Source: Cerioporus squamosus
Taxonomy: Eukaryota > Basidiomycota > Agaricomycetes > Polyporales > Polyporaceae
Length of the DNA: 64,000 nt
Direction of reading: 5' to 3'
Assembly (NCBI GenBank): GCA_022592435.1
Contig: JABYQS010000032.1
Location: 62,001-126,000, forward strand
Shown: in pieces, positions 24,420 to 35,070 of the stretch
Position numbering within the stretch: position 1 is the stretch's first letter
Layout of the letters: each line of letters starts with the position of its first letter
Position numbers and translations under genes: made by a program
Notes under the pieces: generated by a model
Databases searched by the model: none
What the model was told of the DNA's origin: nothing
Seen by the model: the letters and a program-made list of their open reading frames with translations, nothing else

Positions 24420-24800
24420 ATTTGGATCTTGATCTTCGAATTCTCCTCAGAGTTCGAAATCTATCATCTATGGGTTGAGATCTAGATCTAGCTTAGCAAC
24501 CTGCCCACTTAAGCTACATATATAATTAATATTAGGAGGATTGTATGATCAAGATTCAAGCTAATCTCTCAGCTGCTAATCTAGACGTCTGACGTCACCG
24601 GTGGCTTCGAGTGGTGCGATCGCAACAGGCATGCTTACTACTACATAGTATTGTCTAGTATTGTAATAACGAGCGACCACGCGCCCGCGCGGGGGATCCG
24701 GAGTTCACCACGATCTCTAGATCTAGGTCTGCGTTCTCGGAGCGCTAGCGCTAGCGCGAGCTCGACGTCGCACGATCTAGATCTGCGTGTCCCGGTTGAC
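24420..24800. other. Cluster of short palindromes (GATC/CTAG-rich)
   Basis: The palindrome agatctagatct occurs near 24479, the related ctctagatctag near 24715 and cgatctagatctg near 24773, all within a stretch that also holds gcgctagcgctagcgcg (about 24740) and gacgtctgacgtc (about 24588). An imperfect inverted repeat ttcgaattctcc...agagttcgaa lies at about 24437-24460, and a locally AT-rich patch (atatataattaatatta) at about 24517. No gene is supported here. Confidence 0.4.
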
Positions 24801-25583
24801 TCGAAGTCGCTGCAGCTGCAGCAGTCCAGACCAAAATCGCACAACTGCATGCGGAGTACCTCTCCATGCGTGTCGGTCTAGCAGATTTATAGCGGCGAAC
24901 GCGTCTCGTAGTCTGCGAGTATCGGCTCTCAAAATTCAATGGCGCATCCCAACTTCTGCGAGAATCATCTTGCTGGACACGTCGAACAAGGTATACGTTT
25001 ACTCTTGGCACCAACACGTACAAGAGTTATTGACCCGCTTGTGATCTCCTCCACTCGCAGCTATTCGCAGGCTTGGGCATCCGGCTGCTGAATGGAACAG
25101 GAGAGGCTATGGTCCGGGTGTTGAGTATGAGGGTAAACGTTATGCTGTGTCGCCGACGGTTTGCTTCGGCTCACACGTTCCTTCCCTTCAGCGCCCGGTT
25201 TCATCGCGTTCGGTGGGATACTTGCTCAGAGAGGTATACACGCGAAGTTGCTTTGCCTCCCTTCTGATAGCCCGCAGGGAGCAAGCGGTTCGATCAGTGA
25301 TCATGCTGTTCGGGGCGGTTCATGCAGACATTGTGCCCGCCCGGTCTCTGGACTGTGCCGTGGTCAAGCACTCTTAGGGGAGTAGAGACGGATGGCAGTA
25401 TGTACTATGTACAGCTTCCCTGAATCCGGAGATACCGTTGCTGGGCAAGTCCCGCCTGCGCGTTCGATCAACGGCCGTCTATGGCAATGAGATCGACTTC
25501 CCCCACGAGTACTAGTCTTCTTGCGCTCCTCGCAAGCGTACAAGTACTGGCTCGTGCGCGATCATAGGTATACAACTCCAACC

Positions 25584-26826
25584 ATGCCCTCCTTGCGCGT
25601 CTTCTTCTCATCAGTCGTGTTTGAGGCGGCTCATGAAGTGCGGTACAGCGTTGCGCTGTACTATCGTATCGCATTAACCATCATATGTCTCCCACTCCGA
25701 TTCCTCCGCTTTTCGTTTGATCGCCTACGAATCCACGTAAAATTTGTGGTTCCTATCTTCGCGGCCGTGTTATCGCTCGTCGTTACCTCATATGAGAATC
25801 AAGTCACGCATCTAACTGGACTTATTCTCTTATCTGCCTATGTCTGACCCATAATATCATAGTGCAGGCCATCGACCAGATCAAACGCTTCGCATATGGT
25901 CCGCTGGGGGCCATGTCAAACTATATGTACCCTCAGATACATGAACGACTGCATGGTAGTGAGAATTATAGAGTCAATGAATGTGCAGTGTATCTTAACC
26001 CCCATTGACAGCCTATCTTGCTGACGGGGTCTTCCCGTTCTCAATCGCAAGTCCGCGATCAGATGCCGTCATTCTCTCGAAGCTACAAGCATTGGAGGAG
26101 AACGTTCAGCGTTTCCGGTATTTAGACGTCGTAGGAGAGCCGGACTACGCTCTGTGGAGTGCGGGCGGTCGCATTGTTCCTCAATTGACTTCCAAGACTT
26201 ATGTTCCCCCCTCAAGATGGTGGACGGGCGCATGGGACGGCCAAAGCGTCGATCCAAGGCCGCCAGAGCTGGCGATAACCCCGGATATTCACGCAGGCTG
26301 CTGTTGGCCGATGCGAGGGAATCACGGAAGCCTAGGAATTCGGTTAGCCGACGAAATAGTGCCTCGCGCAGTCACCGTGGATCACCTAGCTGTTCAACTA
26401 CAAATTCGGAACGACACCGCTCCAAGAGATGTGAGTATTTGGGGGGTACAAGCCAAGGGTCGTACCCAGTCGGACACTGGAACCCTGCCCGTCATGAGTG
26501 GGCTGCACCTATCCTACGAACATGGGCTTCCGGATCTCCATCCGGATTATTACTACAGAGATTTCGTGCTCTTGGGAGACATCACCTTCGATATACACGC
26601 ACGTCTCCCCACTCAAACATTCAATCTGTCCAAAGAAGCCGCCGACCTACATCTTACCGTTGAGACCCTGCTTTTCATGGTTGAGAATAACTGGGGAAAC
26701 GACGCTTATACGTGCATATACCGGGTCAGGGCTCATGGCATTGCGCTAGGTGAGGGACGAGAGTTACTCGGAAGAAGCCAACATCTGGCTAACACACAAT
26801 CCCAGTGTAAGCAGAGAGGGATATGA
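25584..26826 (+). CDS. SUN-domain protein (nuclear envelope LINC-complex component)
   Basis: Exons 25584-25802, 25868-25955 and 26012-26826 join in phase for 373 residues. The N-terminal 73 residues contain hydrophobic segments (LTIICLPLRFLRF and FVVPIFAAVLSLVV). A short coiled-coil-like stretch (KLQALEENVQRF) then leads into a SUN domain: DYALWSAGGRIVPQLTSKTY, AITPDIHAGCCWPMRGN, GSLGIRLADEIVPRAVTVDH, APRDVSIWG, FVLLGDITFD and NNWGNDAYTCIYRVRAHG. SUN proteins sit in the inner nuclear membrane and bind KASH partners to link nucleus and cytoskeleton. The first donor (gtcacg) is weak. The better donor at 25737 (gtaaaa) also keeps phase but would splice out the second hydrophobic segment. The C-terminus could alternatively end ALV after a gtgagg...cccag intron near 26751. 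Confidence 0.8.
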
Positions 26827-27256
26827 TGCCCGACTAGGAGATGCCACTAGGTCGATTAGATGTGTCTGAGGGTCGGGACGGTTACACTAGGTACAATACG
26901 GACAACGGCATCTCGCGCACATGTCGGAGCCAAATGTGAGCAATCAGACGTGATCGTAATTCCTTCACGCGTCGTAAGGTACATCTCTCCGCCAGCGAAA
27001 GCTAGGGAGCAAGTTCCTCTTCTTCCTCCACCCTCGGCAGACGGTCCACTCCCAGCTGCTTGAACATCTCCGCCAAGGTCAACGACGCCCGTGACGCCAG
27101 CGATACGGTGGACGTCCGAGCGGAGCGTGTCAAGGTAGCCGACATGGCCATGGCCATGGCCATTTGCAGCCTATGATAATCTTCTTGATATACGAAGACA
27201 AGCGAGAAGAGCCGAGTGCGTTCCCCAACGGCTATCCAGCGGCAGGCGCAATCATT
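26827..27256. other. Intergenic, no supported gene
   Basis: This lies between the convergent 3' ends of the SUN gene and the next minus-strand gene. It contains a short catggc direct repeat (three copies near 27145). I see nothing else in it. Confidence 0.4.
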
Positions 27257-27750
27257 CTAGAGGAATACAGCATGAGATTTGCCAGAGGAGTCTAGAGGAG
27301 TAACGATATAATCTGGACTGACCGGGAAGTATTCGAAGTCGAACGCAGAGGGCAGTTTCAGGACCAGGACTCGGATCCCATGGGCCAAGGGGGCTGTAGG
27401 AAATGGCAGCCCACCAGCATGGGCGAAATCGAGGTGCGAGAACTCGATTAACAGCCAGCCTGTCATTTGTCCGATGTGTCAGCGATGGTGAGGGAAACTA
27501 GCGCAGGCTACTCACGTGAGGAGTAGGACTGTATCAGAAATGCGGCCGTAGCACGATATACCACGGGCTGCTCGTGAAGACCAGCATCGCAAGTGACCAC
27601 TGTTATGTTGCGAAATTGAAGATACGGGGTGTATTGGGCCGGGGTAGTTGCATCGACGTCAGACATGACCGGAGCGGAAGTGGCGAGGAGGCTACTGCGT
27701 GGATGAGCGGGCTGACTTGAAGAGGACGGAGGAGATGCGGAGGATCCCAT
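27257..27750 (-). CDS. Hypothetical small protein, two exons
   Basis: Exon 1 (27750-27516) and exon 2 (27459-27257) join across a 56-bp intron with a gtgagt donor and gacag acceptor, giving 145 residues. The chosen ATG starts MGSSASPPSSSSQPAHPRSS; an ATG at 27906 in the same frame is an alternative. After a Ser/Pro-rich start the protein alternates hydrophobic strands (YLQFRNITVVTCDAG, WLLIEFSHLDF, GIRVLVLKLP), which suggests a small beta-rich fold. The function is unknown. Confidence 0.5.
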
Positions 27751-28430
27751 GAGTAGATGTCGCCTTATATCTTGCACAAAGACATGCGACGTGCATGCTC
27801 GAGGCCCCCAACTGGAGGTACAGTCTGCGTCGATTGACCATTCATCCAATCGCGAGCGATACGTCGACAGCGTCGACGGCACTAACGGGGTCCTGAGGAC
27901 GGCCATTTCCGAACTGGCGCTGGCAGGTACGCGTACTGCATATCGGAGTGCACGAGTCGAGAGCTAGTTGCCTTGCAGGGGTCCTGCCGTCGGAGCGCAA
28001 GTACTGGTCGCGAGAACGAGAACATCCGCATTGGACGCGGTCAAGAGCTCGCGAGAATTCAGAACTGCCGCTTGACTTGCCCAATATGGTACATCGGATC
28101 CAGCCCTGCTTTGCGCGCTAGAAGTTGGCCTAGGCTTCCTGTTCCTGCCATTTTCGTCCTCCTCCTTCCTGCCCACGGCCAGTACTGCTACTCGGTCGTT
28201 GTCTATAGCTAGAGTGGCAACTACGTATTCCTCTCAGTGCGATCAGAATCATGACTTTGGACTTGTATCCCTGCATATCCTTGCTCCCGGGCCCGCAGCC
28301 ACGCAGGACGCATAGAACCCCAGCAAATAGCGAGGGTAAGCATGGCATAAATACGTGCTCTTTCGCTCCCTGTTCACCCCTCCCCCTCCCCCTCCCCCAC
28401 CGCCAACCCCTCCAGCTTCGTACAGAGAAC
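27751..28430. other. Intergenic, likely promoter region between divergent genes
   Basis: The stretch separates the 5' ends of two divergently oriented genes (27750 minus, 28431 plus). A pyrimidine-rich run (cccctccccctccccctccc) lies at about 28376-28395, just upstream of the plus-strand start, as is common in fungal promoters. No gene is supported. Confidence 0.4.
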
Positions 28431-30540
28431 ATGTCGCAGTCGTGGCTTCTTGTTGATCTATCTCGATCCGCTCCTCAAACCTGTTGGCTCTTCTCGTCGG
28501 ACGGTGGGCGCTTCCATGCCGGAGATCATTCGCGAGAGGTAAGCCGCTCTTTCTGTCCCTAAGGCCTAAAGGCCTGTTACCTTTTAACCAAGTGCTCCTC
28601 CCCACAGACCAACGACAGCCGCATTTCTAGCCCAAGTCGTCATAAGAATGGTTCGGCAGGTGTCGATGTCGATGCTGCCATTCAAGGTCTGGATACCGTG
28701 TACGAGCATTACGAGCATTTGGTGCGTATGCCTGCATATCCACTCCCGCTTTACTCAGGTTCCCGTGCATCCAGTCTCGACGGTTCGTTTGGTCCGAACA
28801 TGCGACTGTTACTCCTCTCTCTTCCCTGCGTCCGGTGCGCCGTCATGTTTGTTCTGGTACACTCCCAGTCACTCATGAGGATGCGCCCAGGATGTTCGCG
28901 CAGCCCCGGCTAGCGATTGCAGCTCGATGGTCCGGACGGTCTCTCCTGCGCCGAGCTGGGTATGCAACCTCAACGACCCTTTCAACACATGGGGTCAGCA
29001 TGATCTGGTGCGTTCGGACATGTCCGAGGACACCATGCACATCTGATCTCAGCGCGGTTCCAGCCGCATCATACTGCAGACACGACACGCGCTGCTGCAC
29101 AGACCTCTGACCAGAGAGTTGGTCCAGACGCCTTGACGAGGGTAGAGCAGCGTACGATCGACACTGCAGAGATCTCGGACGGAGTACCCGTTAGTCATGT
29201 CACGTCTGGGCATCCGAAACCTCCCTCTGTCCCTCAGGGCGCCGTTGTGATGGATGAACCGCATGAGAGTATGTCGATCTCCCGCTTGCATTTCGTTGTA
29301 TGCCTAACGTCCACCGTGCGCCCACAGGCGGATCGCAGACCACGGCCGGCATCTGCACGTCGCGTGGCACTGATAGCATTATCACTGCCGTCGTGTGCGA
29401 TACGCGTCCGAGTCTTGCGAGAGAACCACACACTTCGTTTCTCAATCACGACCCTTCTCAGCGGTGGGTGTGCAGCCAGTGGCCTGCCGCCACCACCGCC
29501 GAGTGGGGTGCGGATCATCAGCATGACATGTGAGGCGTCCTTGATCGCCGAGGATCTCTAAGAATTCTCTCTTATGATAACATCCACCCAGCCTGACCGA
29601 GCAGCACCGACCCAAGCTATCAACAGAGAATGTCGCGAATGCCAATATCGCGGCTGATTCGCAGGCCTCCACGTGAGTGCTTCCTCGTGGCCAGCTTTTT
29701 CACCTCCTGATCAATATCGATTGTGGCCCATCGGTGGGACCAGTCACGATCTAATACAAGACAAAGTCGCCTACCCGGACTGTACCCGATCGAGGGGGAC
29801 GTCTAGTCCACAGCAGCGCCAGCCTTCTCCGGTACCGTGCCCGTCGCTCTTGGCGCCCGGGTCGTTGTCGGCGGTCACCGTTTCCGGTCCTGCGGAAGAC
29901 AGTCTGTGCTTGGGCTCGCACTCTCAGGCGCCATCTGGAATGACCGCTGGAGTTGGTCAAGTACGTCGTCCGCTCATGTCCACACATGGCGACTGAGGAG
30001 TTATGCAGGTCGAGAACGTTCAAGATGTCAGTCCGATAGTCGAGCGCGGCGGCATGGAGACAGTAGAGATCTGTCCGGACATTCAGAATCCACTCAAAGT
30101 AACCAAGCCGTCGCATGCGGACGTTCCACCGTTCGTCAAGGTAGATCACACGTCCGCGATTACTCATGACCCTGCGACGCCCAGAACCCTCCGAAGGTAT
30201 GTACACTCATATCTCGTGCGATCAGTATGAGCTGATCGCTCATCCCTGACGTTCCTTGCAGAAGTGCAAGGCTACGTTCCAAACCTGCAGAACTAGCTTC
30301 TCGTATGACAGGGCCTCGGACAGGCAGAACGCGTCAAATGGCTAGGAACTCCACCGCCGTAGACTCGGCAAGAGCTCAGGCGAAGTCGGACCACACGTTT
30401 CATCTCAGAAGGTCGGTGTTGCAAGTACACACCCTTGCACGAACTGACGTCTCTTATTTCTTGCAAGGAGCGAGCGGCTCAAGCAGCAATCCATACTTCT
30501 TCATCCTCCGGTTCGCAAGGCTAAGAAATGGGAACATTGA
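28431..30540 (+). CDS. Ten-exon orphan protein with basic C-terminus
   Basis: Exons 28431-28538, 28608-28721, 28923-28959, 29053-29268, 29328-29507, 29627-29672, 29744-29960, 30009-30196, 30262-30411 and 30468-30540 join in phase for 442 residues. It starts MSQSWLLVDLSRSAPQ. An acidic-hydrophobic block (VDAAIQGLDTVYEHYEHL) follows, then long Ser/Thr/Pro-rich disordered segments, and the end is basic (RRSERLKQQ...RKAKKWEH). The RRSERLK-type tail is reminiscent of nuclear or chromatin-associated proteins, but this is only an impression. All exon phases agree. An additional exon starting at 28759 was left out because it breaks the phase. No known family is recognised. Confidence 0.6.
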
Positions 30541-31329
30541 GGGGGACAGTGAAATACCATCTTCGCCTGTATGTGACCTCGCAATTCATGTAGCCACCGC
30601 GATCAGTGGTGTGTCGGACGAGACCACGATGGGTACCATGGCCATTGTGAGTCGCATTTGTCAGACCGTGTCGGCAACCGGCCGTCTCTGATTTGTGAGG
30701 TGGGATGCGCACTGTAAGCCGCTACGACAGCACTCACGTCCTAGTTGACGAAGCAATGAAGTGTGTCACATGCCTGGGTGGCCCGAAGTAAACGCCCCAC
30801 GAGTAGGATGCCCGTCGAGCGCGAGGTTCGGGGCGTCGTGAGCAAGCGGTGACTAGAGGTAGATGCTAGGGGTGATGTCCACTGTAGTGATGCTACCAAA
30901 GACTTCGGAGTACGTGCACACAAAGGCGGATCTGGGACACTTTCAACTGTGTAATGCAGGTTGGATGCTGTCGATGTTGGACTTCTACCCGCGTACGACG
31001 GATGTGAAGCCTATCCAGTAACGATCATCACCAACAGCACAGTGTGTGGGAGTTAGATGCCGGTAGTCGGAACCTGCAGCAGTGGTCTCGATAGCGTCAA
31101 GGGATTGACAAGTTTGAAGTACACGCGTACGACTCACATGGACATTCTTTTCATCATGATAGGCCCGCCGGAATGCCAAAAAGCGGCGTTCCTTTGCTGG
31201 GTTCACCTGCGGTATCCAGAATTGCGCAGCATAGCGACAGTAGGGCTCTGTCGTCTCGGGTCTCGTGCCAGTTCTTCGTCGCGAGGTCCTAGACGGCAAG
31301 TTAGTACAGCAATGACAGTACCATAGAAG
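30541..31329. other. No supported gene
   Basis: Short ORFs occur on both strands without a recognisable product. The 3' end adjoins the tubulin-cofactor relic, whose minus-strand frame stays open by chance through part of this stretch. Confidence 0.35.
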
Positions 31330-32440
31330 GCAGACAACGCTGACACCACCATATCTCCTCGTCATCGTCGAAGCTAATCTCTTCAAAGAGAAGTCGCCGA
31401 CCTTGACACGGTCGGGAAGACGCCTAAGGTGGGCTTGCACTCGAAGAACCTTTGGCCCTTCACTCTGCAAAGAAAGTGAACGCCGATTCAGAGAATGCGT
31501 CTGGGTGACACTCACGAGCCGTCGTTCTGTGGGTTCGTCGTATTCGATCCCCACCCACACATCCTTCGCAAAGTCTTTCGGGCAAACATACCGCACGGTT
31601 CTGCGCTTGCAGAAATCTTCTGTAGCGGATTTGACTTCGCACCGCGCGCCCACCGTGATCTCCACAGGCTCCGCCTCGGCAGACTTTTCAGCAAGCTTCA
31701 ATACAATCGACCGAAATGGTTTCGTTGCTCGTACGCAAGGACAGTGTCATTTGGAAGCTCGAATAGATCAACTTGGATGCAATGTCACTCACCTTGTCGT
31801 TGAGCAGGCTCAGAGTCGCACAGCTCGAATTAGTCCATTTGAGACGCATCCGTAAGTTAGCCCATGAACCATGCAGAGGGGTTCATGTCCTTGTACCTGT
31901 ACACGAACACGTCCTTTTCATCACTGCATGTCCTGTCTTAGGCACGGACGAACGCACCTTGTGTTCCTGCCGATCGTCACCCCGTAGAACACAAGCGGCC
32001 GATTGTCATCAGTGAGCGTTACTACCGGCCCAGGAGCTTCGTTAGGAGCAGACAGCTATCGACTACTTGCCGGAAACATGGGAATCTTCAGCAGTGGTCG
32101 GGCTGTGGTGAGAAGGCGCAGCATGTAGCGATCAAGAACTCGAGTGCACACCTTCAGTCGTCCCACCGTAGGAGATATAGAGGCGTTGACTGCATAGGCC
32201 ATTGCGCACCGATCCGTTAATCGAAATATCGAGGAAGTGGAGAGCACAAGATGACTTGCGCGCGACGGTTGGGAAGACCTCACGGTGGTTGCAACCATTT
32301 CGCGCTACTTCGAGAACTCTGTGGCCCGTATGTTGGAAGTCTAAGAGCGCGATAGAAGGATTATAACAGAAGTGTCGGGATCTCGTTAGTAGTGTAGGAA
32401 GTGGCCTCAAGCTCAAGGATGTCGTCAATTGCAACGCTGA
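31330..32440 (-). pseudogene. Pseudogene of tubulin-folding cofactor B (CAP-Gly protein)
   Basis: Reading down the minus strand: a ubiquitin-like remnant (VTLTDDNRPLVFYGV, about 32000), NPSAWFMG followed by an in-frame TAA at 31859-31857, LTDASQMD, then TVLAYEQRNHFGR, EPVEITVGARCEV, the CAP-Gly core RRTVRYV...VWVGIEYDEP, NDGS, VKGQRFFECKP, DRVKVGDF and an acidic end DDDEEI. This is the domain order of tubulin cofactor B (Alf1 in yeast), which helps alpha-tubulin fold. Besides the stop there are frame changes after FGR, between EYDEP and NDGS, and between GVF and DRVKVGDF. Intron donors remain visible (gtgagt). Several independent lesions make a pseudogene far more likely than a mis-splice. 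Confidence 0.85.
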
Positions 32441-35070
32441 AGACAATCATGCTCAAAACGCGTACCGGGCCAGGCCGGGCCTGCTTCCGGCCCCAACATG
32501 TCACTGGTGACACCCGCGTCGCGCCCGTGCTCTCTCCCTCACCACCGACTACTTACTCCGCACAAGAACCATGCCAGCAGAAGATGAAAATTCTTGCTCT
32601 GCGGAGGCCTCTCAAAATCCTCGGAGTTGCTTCACGCGCGGTGCATCGCACTTGCTCACCGTTGGGTGTACAGCATTCATCAGGGTCAATTCAATGTATG
32701 CAAAACCCGCCTTTCGTCCGCCCATATACGATTGACAACTTTCTCTGACTGCAATTAGGCTTGGATATGTTCAGGCCCAACGTCCCCGTTCCACTTTCCG
32801 CCAGGCACGGTAGGACCTGGCTCACCTGACCCCCTGCGGAGGACCTCCCCACCAGCAGATGAAGGCCGCGCTAAGCTATCGGAGATGGGCTACAACCTAG
32901 ATAGCTTATGGGAGCAGCAGATCGTATGGGGAGACCATGGCCCATTCCAGTGCGTATTACCATCTTGTCGCCACACAGAAATACCCACGCGCATCTGATC
33001 CCTAGACACCTCAACAACGTGCGGTGCGCCTGCTGCATACACTAAGTAGGATATGCGCACTCTAACACGAGTGCGCATCAGCTTGGGAGAGGGGGCAGAG
33101 ACAATTGACGCGATGTTCAAGGGCAAAGGCGTCTTGCCCATCCTCAAGCCCTAGCGCTCACTGCTTCAACCTTCCCCTTCCCCTATCGTTACGGGACCAG
33201 CTCCCATCTAGAACCACGGAGTCGGGAGATCGCGGGGGCTCGGAGGCGTTCTGGCGATACCAGCACGGGCCACACGGAGACAACTTGAAAGTTAGAATAC
33301 GATGGCGGAGATCCTAGTCCGAGTCGACAACTCGCCGCAGTCATGCATGTGAGTTCAGGACGTTATATGCGGTGTCCTATTCATCTCAAACTCGCACAGC
33401 CTTCCTTACCTGCAAAGGAGAAGGACATGCGCATGCCTATCATCCAGGTCTGTCCAAAGTAACCGACAGCAACCGCTTGAACACCCGATGCTCAGGCTTC
33501 GACGGCGTCGTCCATGTAGCAAGGTGAGTGGTGGCTTGGTGCCGTCTCCACGATGCTCTTATTCACCAGACTTTTTCAAGCATCTCCCCGACCAGGCAGC
33601 GACTTCCCTCACTCCGCGCACTTGGCCCCACTTCCGACCGGCTTCCCACCCAAGATGCCCGAGGGGCTTGTTTAGGACAATTGGTGATTCTCGCTCGGTG
33701 ATATAATCATCTCGGTGATTCAGGACATCGAGTCTGGCCATGGCGCAGGGCGTATGGGAACGCCAGGACTTTGCCCGTCGCTCGTAGCGACATACCCGCG
33801 TTTCCTTCCACCCACCCGATGACCACGTCGTGAATCTTTGGCACCTCGCGAACCGAGAGATCGCCAAGTTCGTGCTTTGCGCGCGGCCACGCGGATGTCA
33901 TAGCAACGCAACATCATCTCTGCTAACTCCCTGATGTGATTTTGCGCACACGTGCAGCGCGTCGTCTGAATGAATCCTGTCGTCACGGATTGACCTCAAC
34001 AACACGAGCGACCGCCAGGTTCAACTCATCTATCTGATCCCGAGCGTTCTGAACTGACAGCTCTTCCCCGTTGGTCACAGATGAGTATGTTGTTCGCGAT
34101 CGTAGCAGACGAAGACCTACCTTGACATTCTGCTCCGGTGGGGCCTCGGGGTACGTCCGCTATCACGAGTACCGGACTGCCCACCCGTCTTCCCGCTCTC
34201 GTCATACGAGCCCTGAGATACCGGTTGCGCGCGCCAAAGTCGCATTATCGTCCCAGCAAAGTAAGTCTGTTGTCTCGTTCGGCGCTGACACCCGAGACTG
34301 ATCCGCTCGCACTGTCCGCATAGCCTGCGCTCTTTGCCACAGGTCATGGGCTGACTTGCCTCTCGTAGCGCAGCCATGTTCTCCTTCGTCGATGTGTCTC
34401 GCATGCCGAACGGACTACCAATGTCCATGTGCGCCCATGCACGGTCGATGTGCTGTACACATTTCGTTGGCATGCTGCTTGGATCCGTCGCGGCGGTCGT
34501 GGCCCATAGGACGACAAAGTGAGTATTTCGCTACTTCGGAAGCACTTTGCGTACTGCATAATGTTCGTTTCCCGCAGACCATCCTATATGTCGCGCTGCT
34601 CGGTAGGGACATAACTGTCCACTTCTACACGCTGCTGACTTCGCCTGTTTGCTTTTCAGTGGCTGGCGAGGCTTTGGAAAGCTGGCTTCACGGGAAGTGT
34701 GGGTGACAGCAATGCCCCATGCCGTTGCATTGGATCCAGTACCGGCGGCATCGTGTACGACTTTGCGCACGCAATATACCCCTCACGTCCGTGCATGACT
34801 ACCCATCGGACGCATGAGTACTATGTCGACTTGCTTAGGGGAGCTAGCTCGAGAGTGCGGCCTGGGCTTCCCCATGGAACCAATAGCCATCCTGAGAAAG
34901 TGCAACGCAAGCGCTGTCTAATTCTAAATCAAAGTCAACAAATCGCCCGATATGGGAGTCCGCCTCCCGGGGGCTGGCACGCATCGGTACCCCCATATAT
35001 AATCCTGTTCCTCTTCATAGTCTAGGACCCTCACCCTGCTACTCTCATTGACTGAGCAAGCCACATAGCA
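32441..35070. other. Long stretch without a supported gene
   Basis: Many ORFs of 60-118 codons occur on both strands. A plus-strand segment at about 34350-34706 has a donor/acceptor pair (gtgagtatttcg...cccgcag), but the joined frame stops at once in the best phase. Minus-strand frames at 33559-33986 overlap in several phases without a recognisable domain. Undetected small exons or decayed genes are possible. Confidence 0.3.

Noticed and set aside
28759..28860. Extra exon in the ten-exon orphan gene
   Set aside because: A good acceptor exists at 28758, but using the following frame breaks phase with the next well-supported exon.
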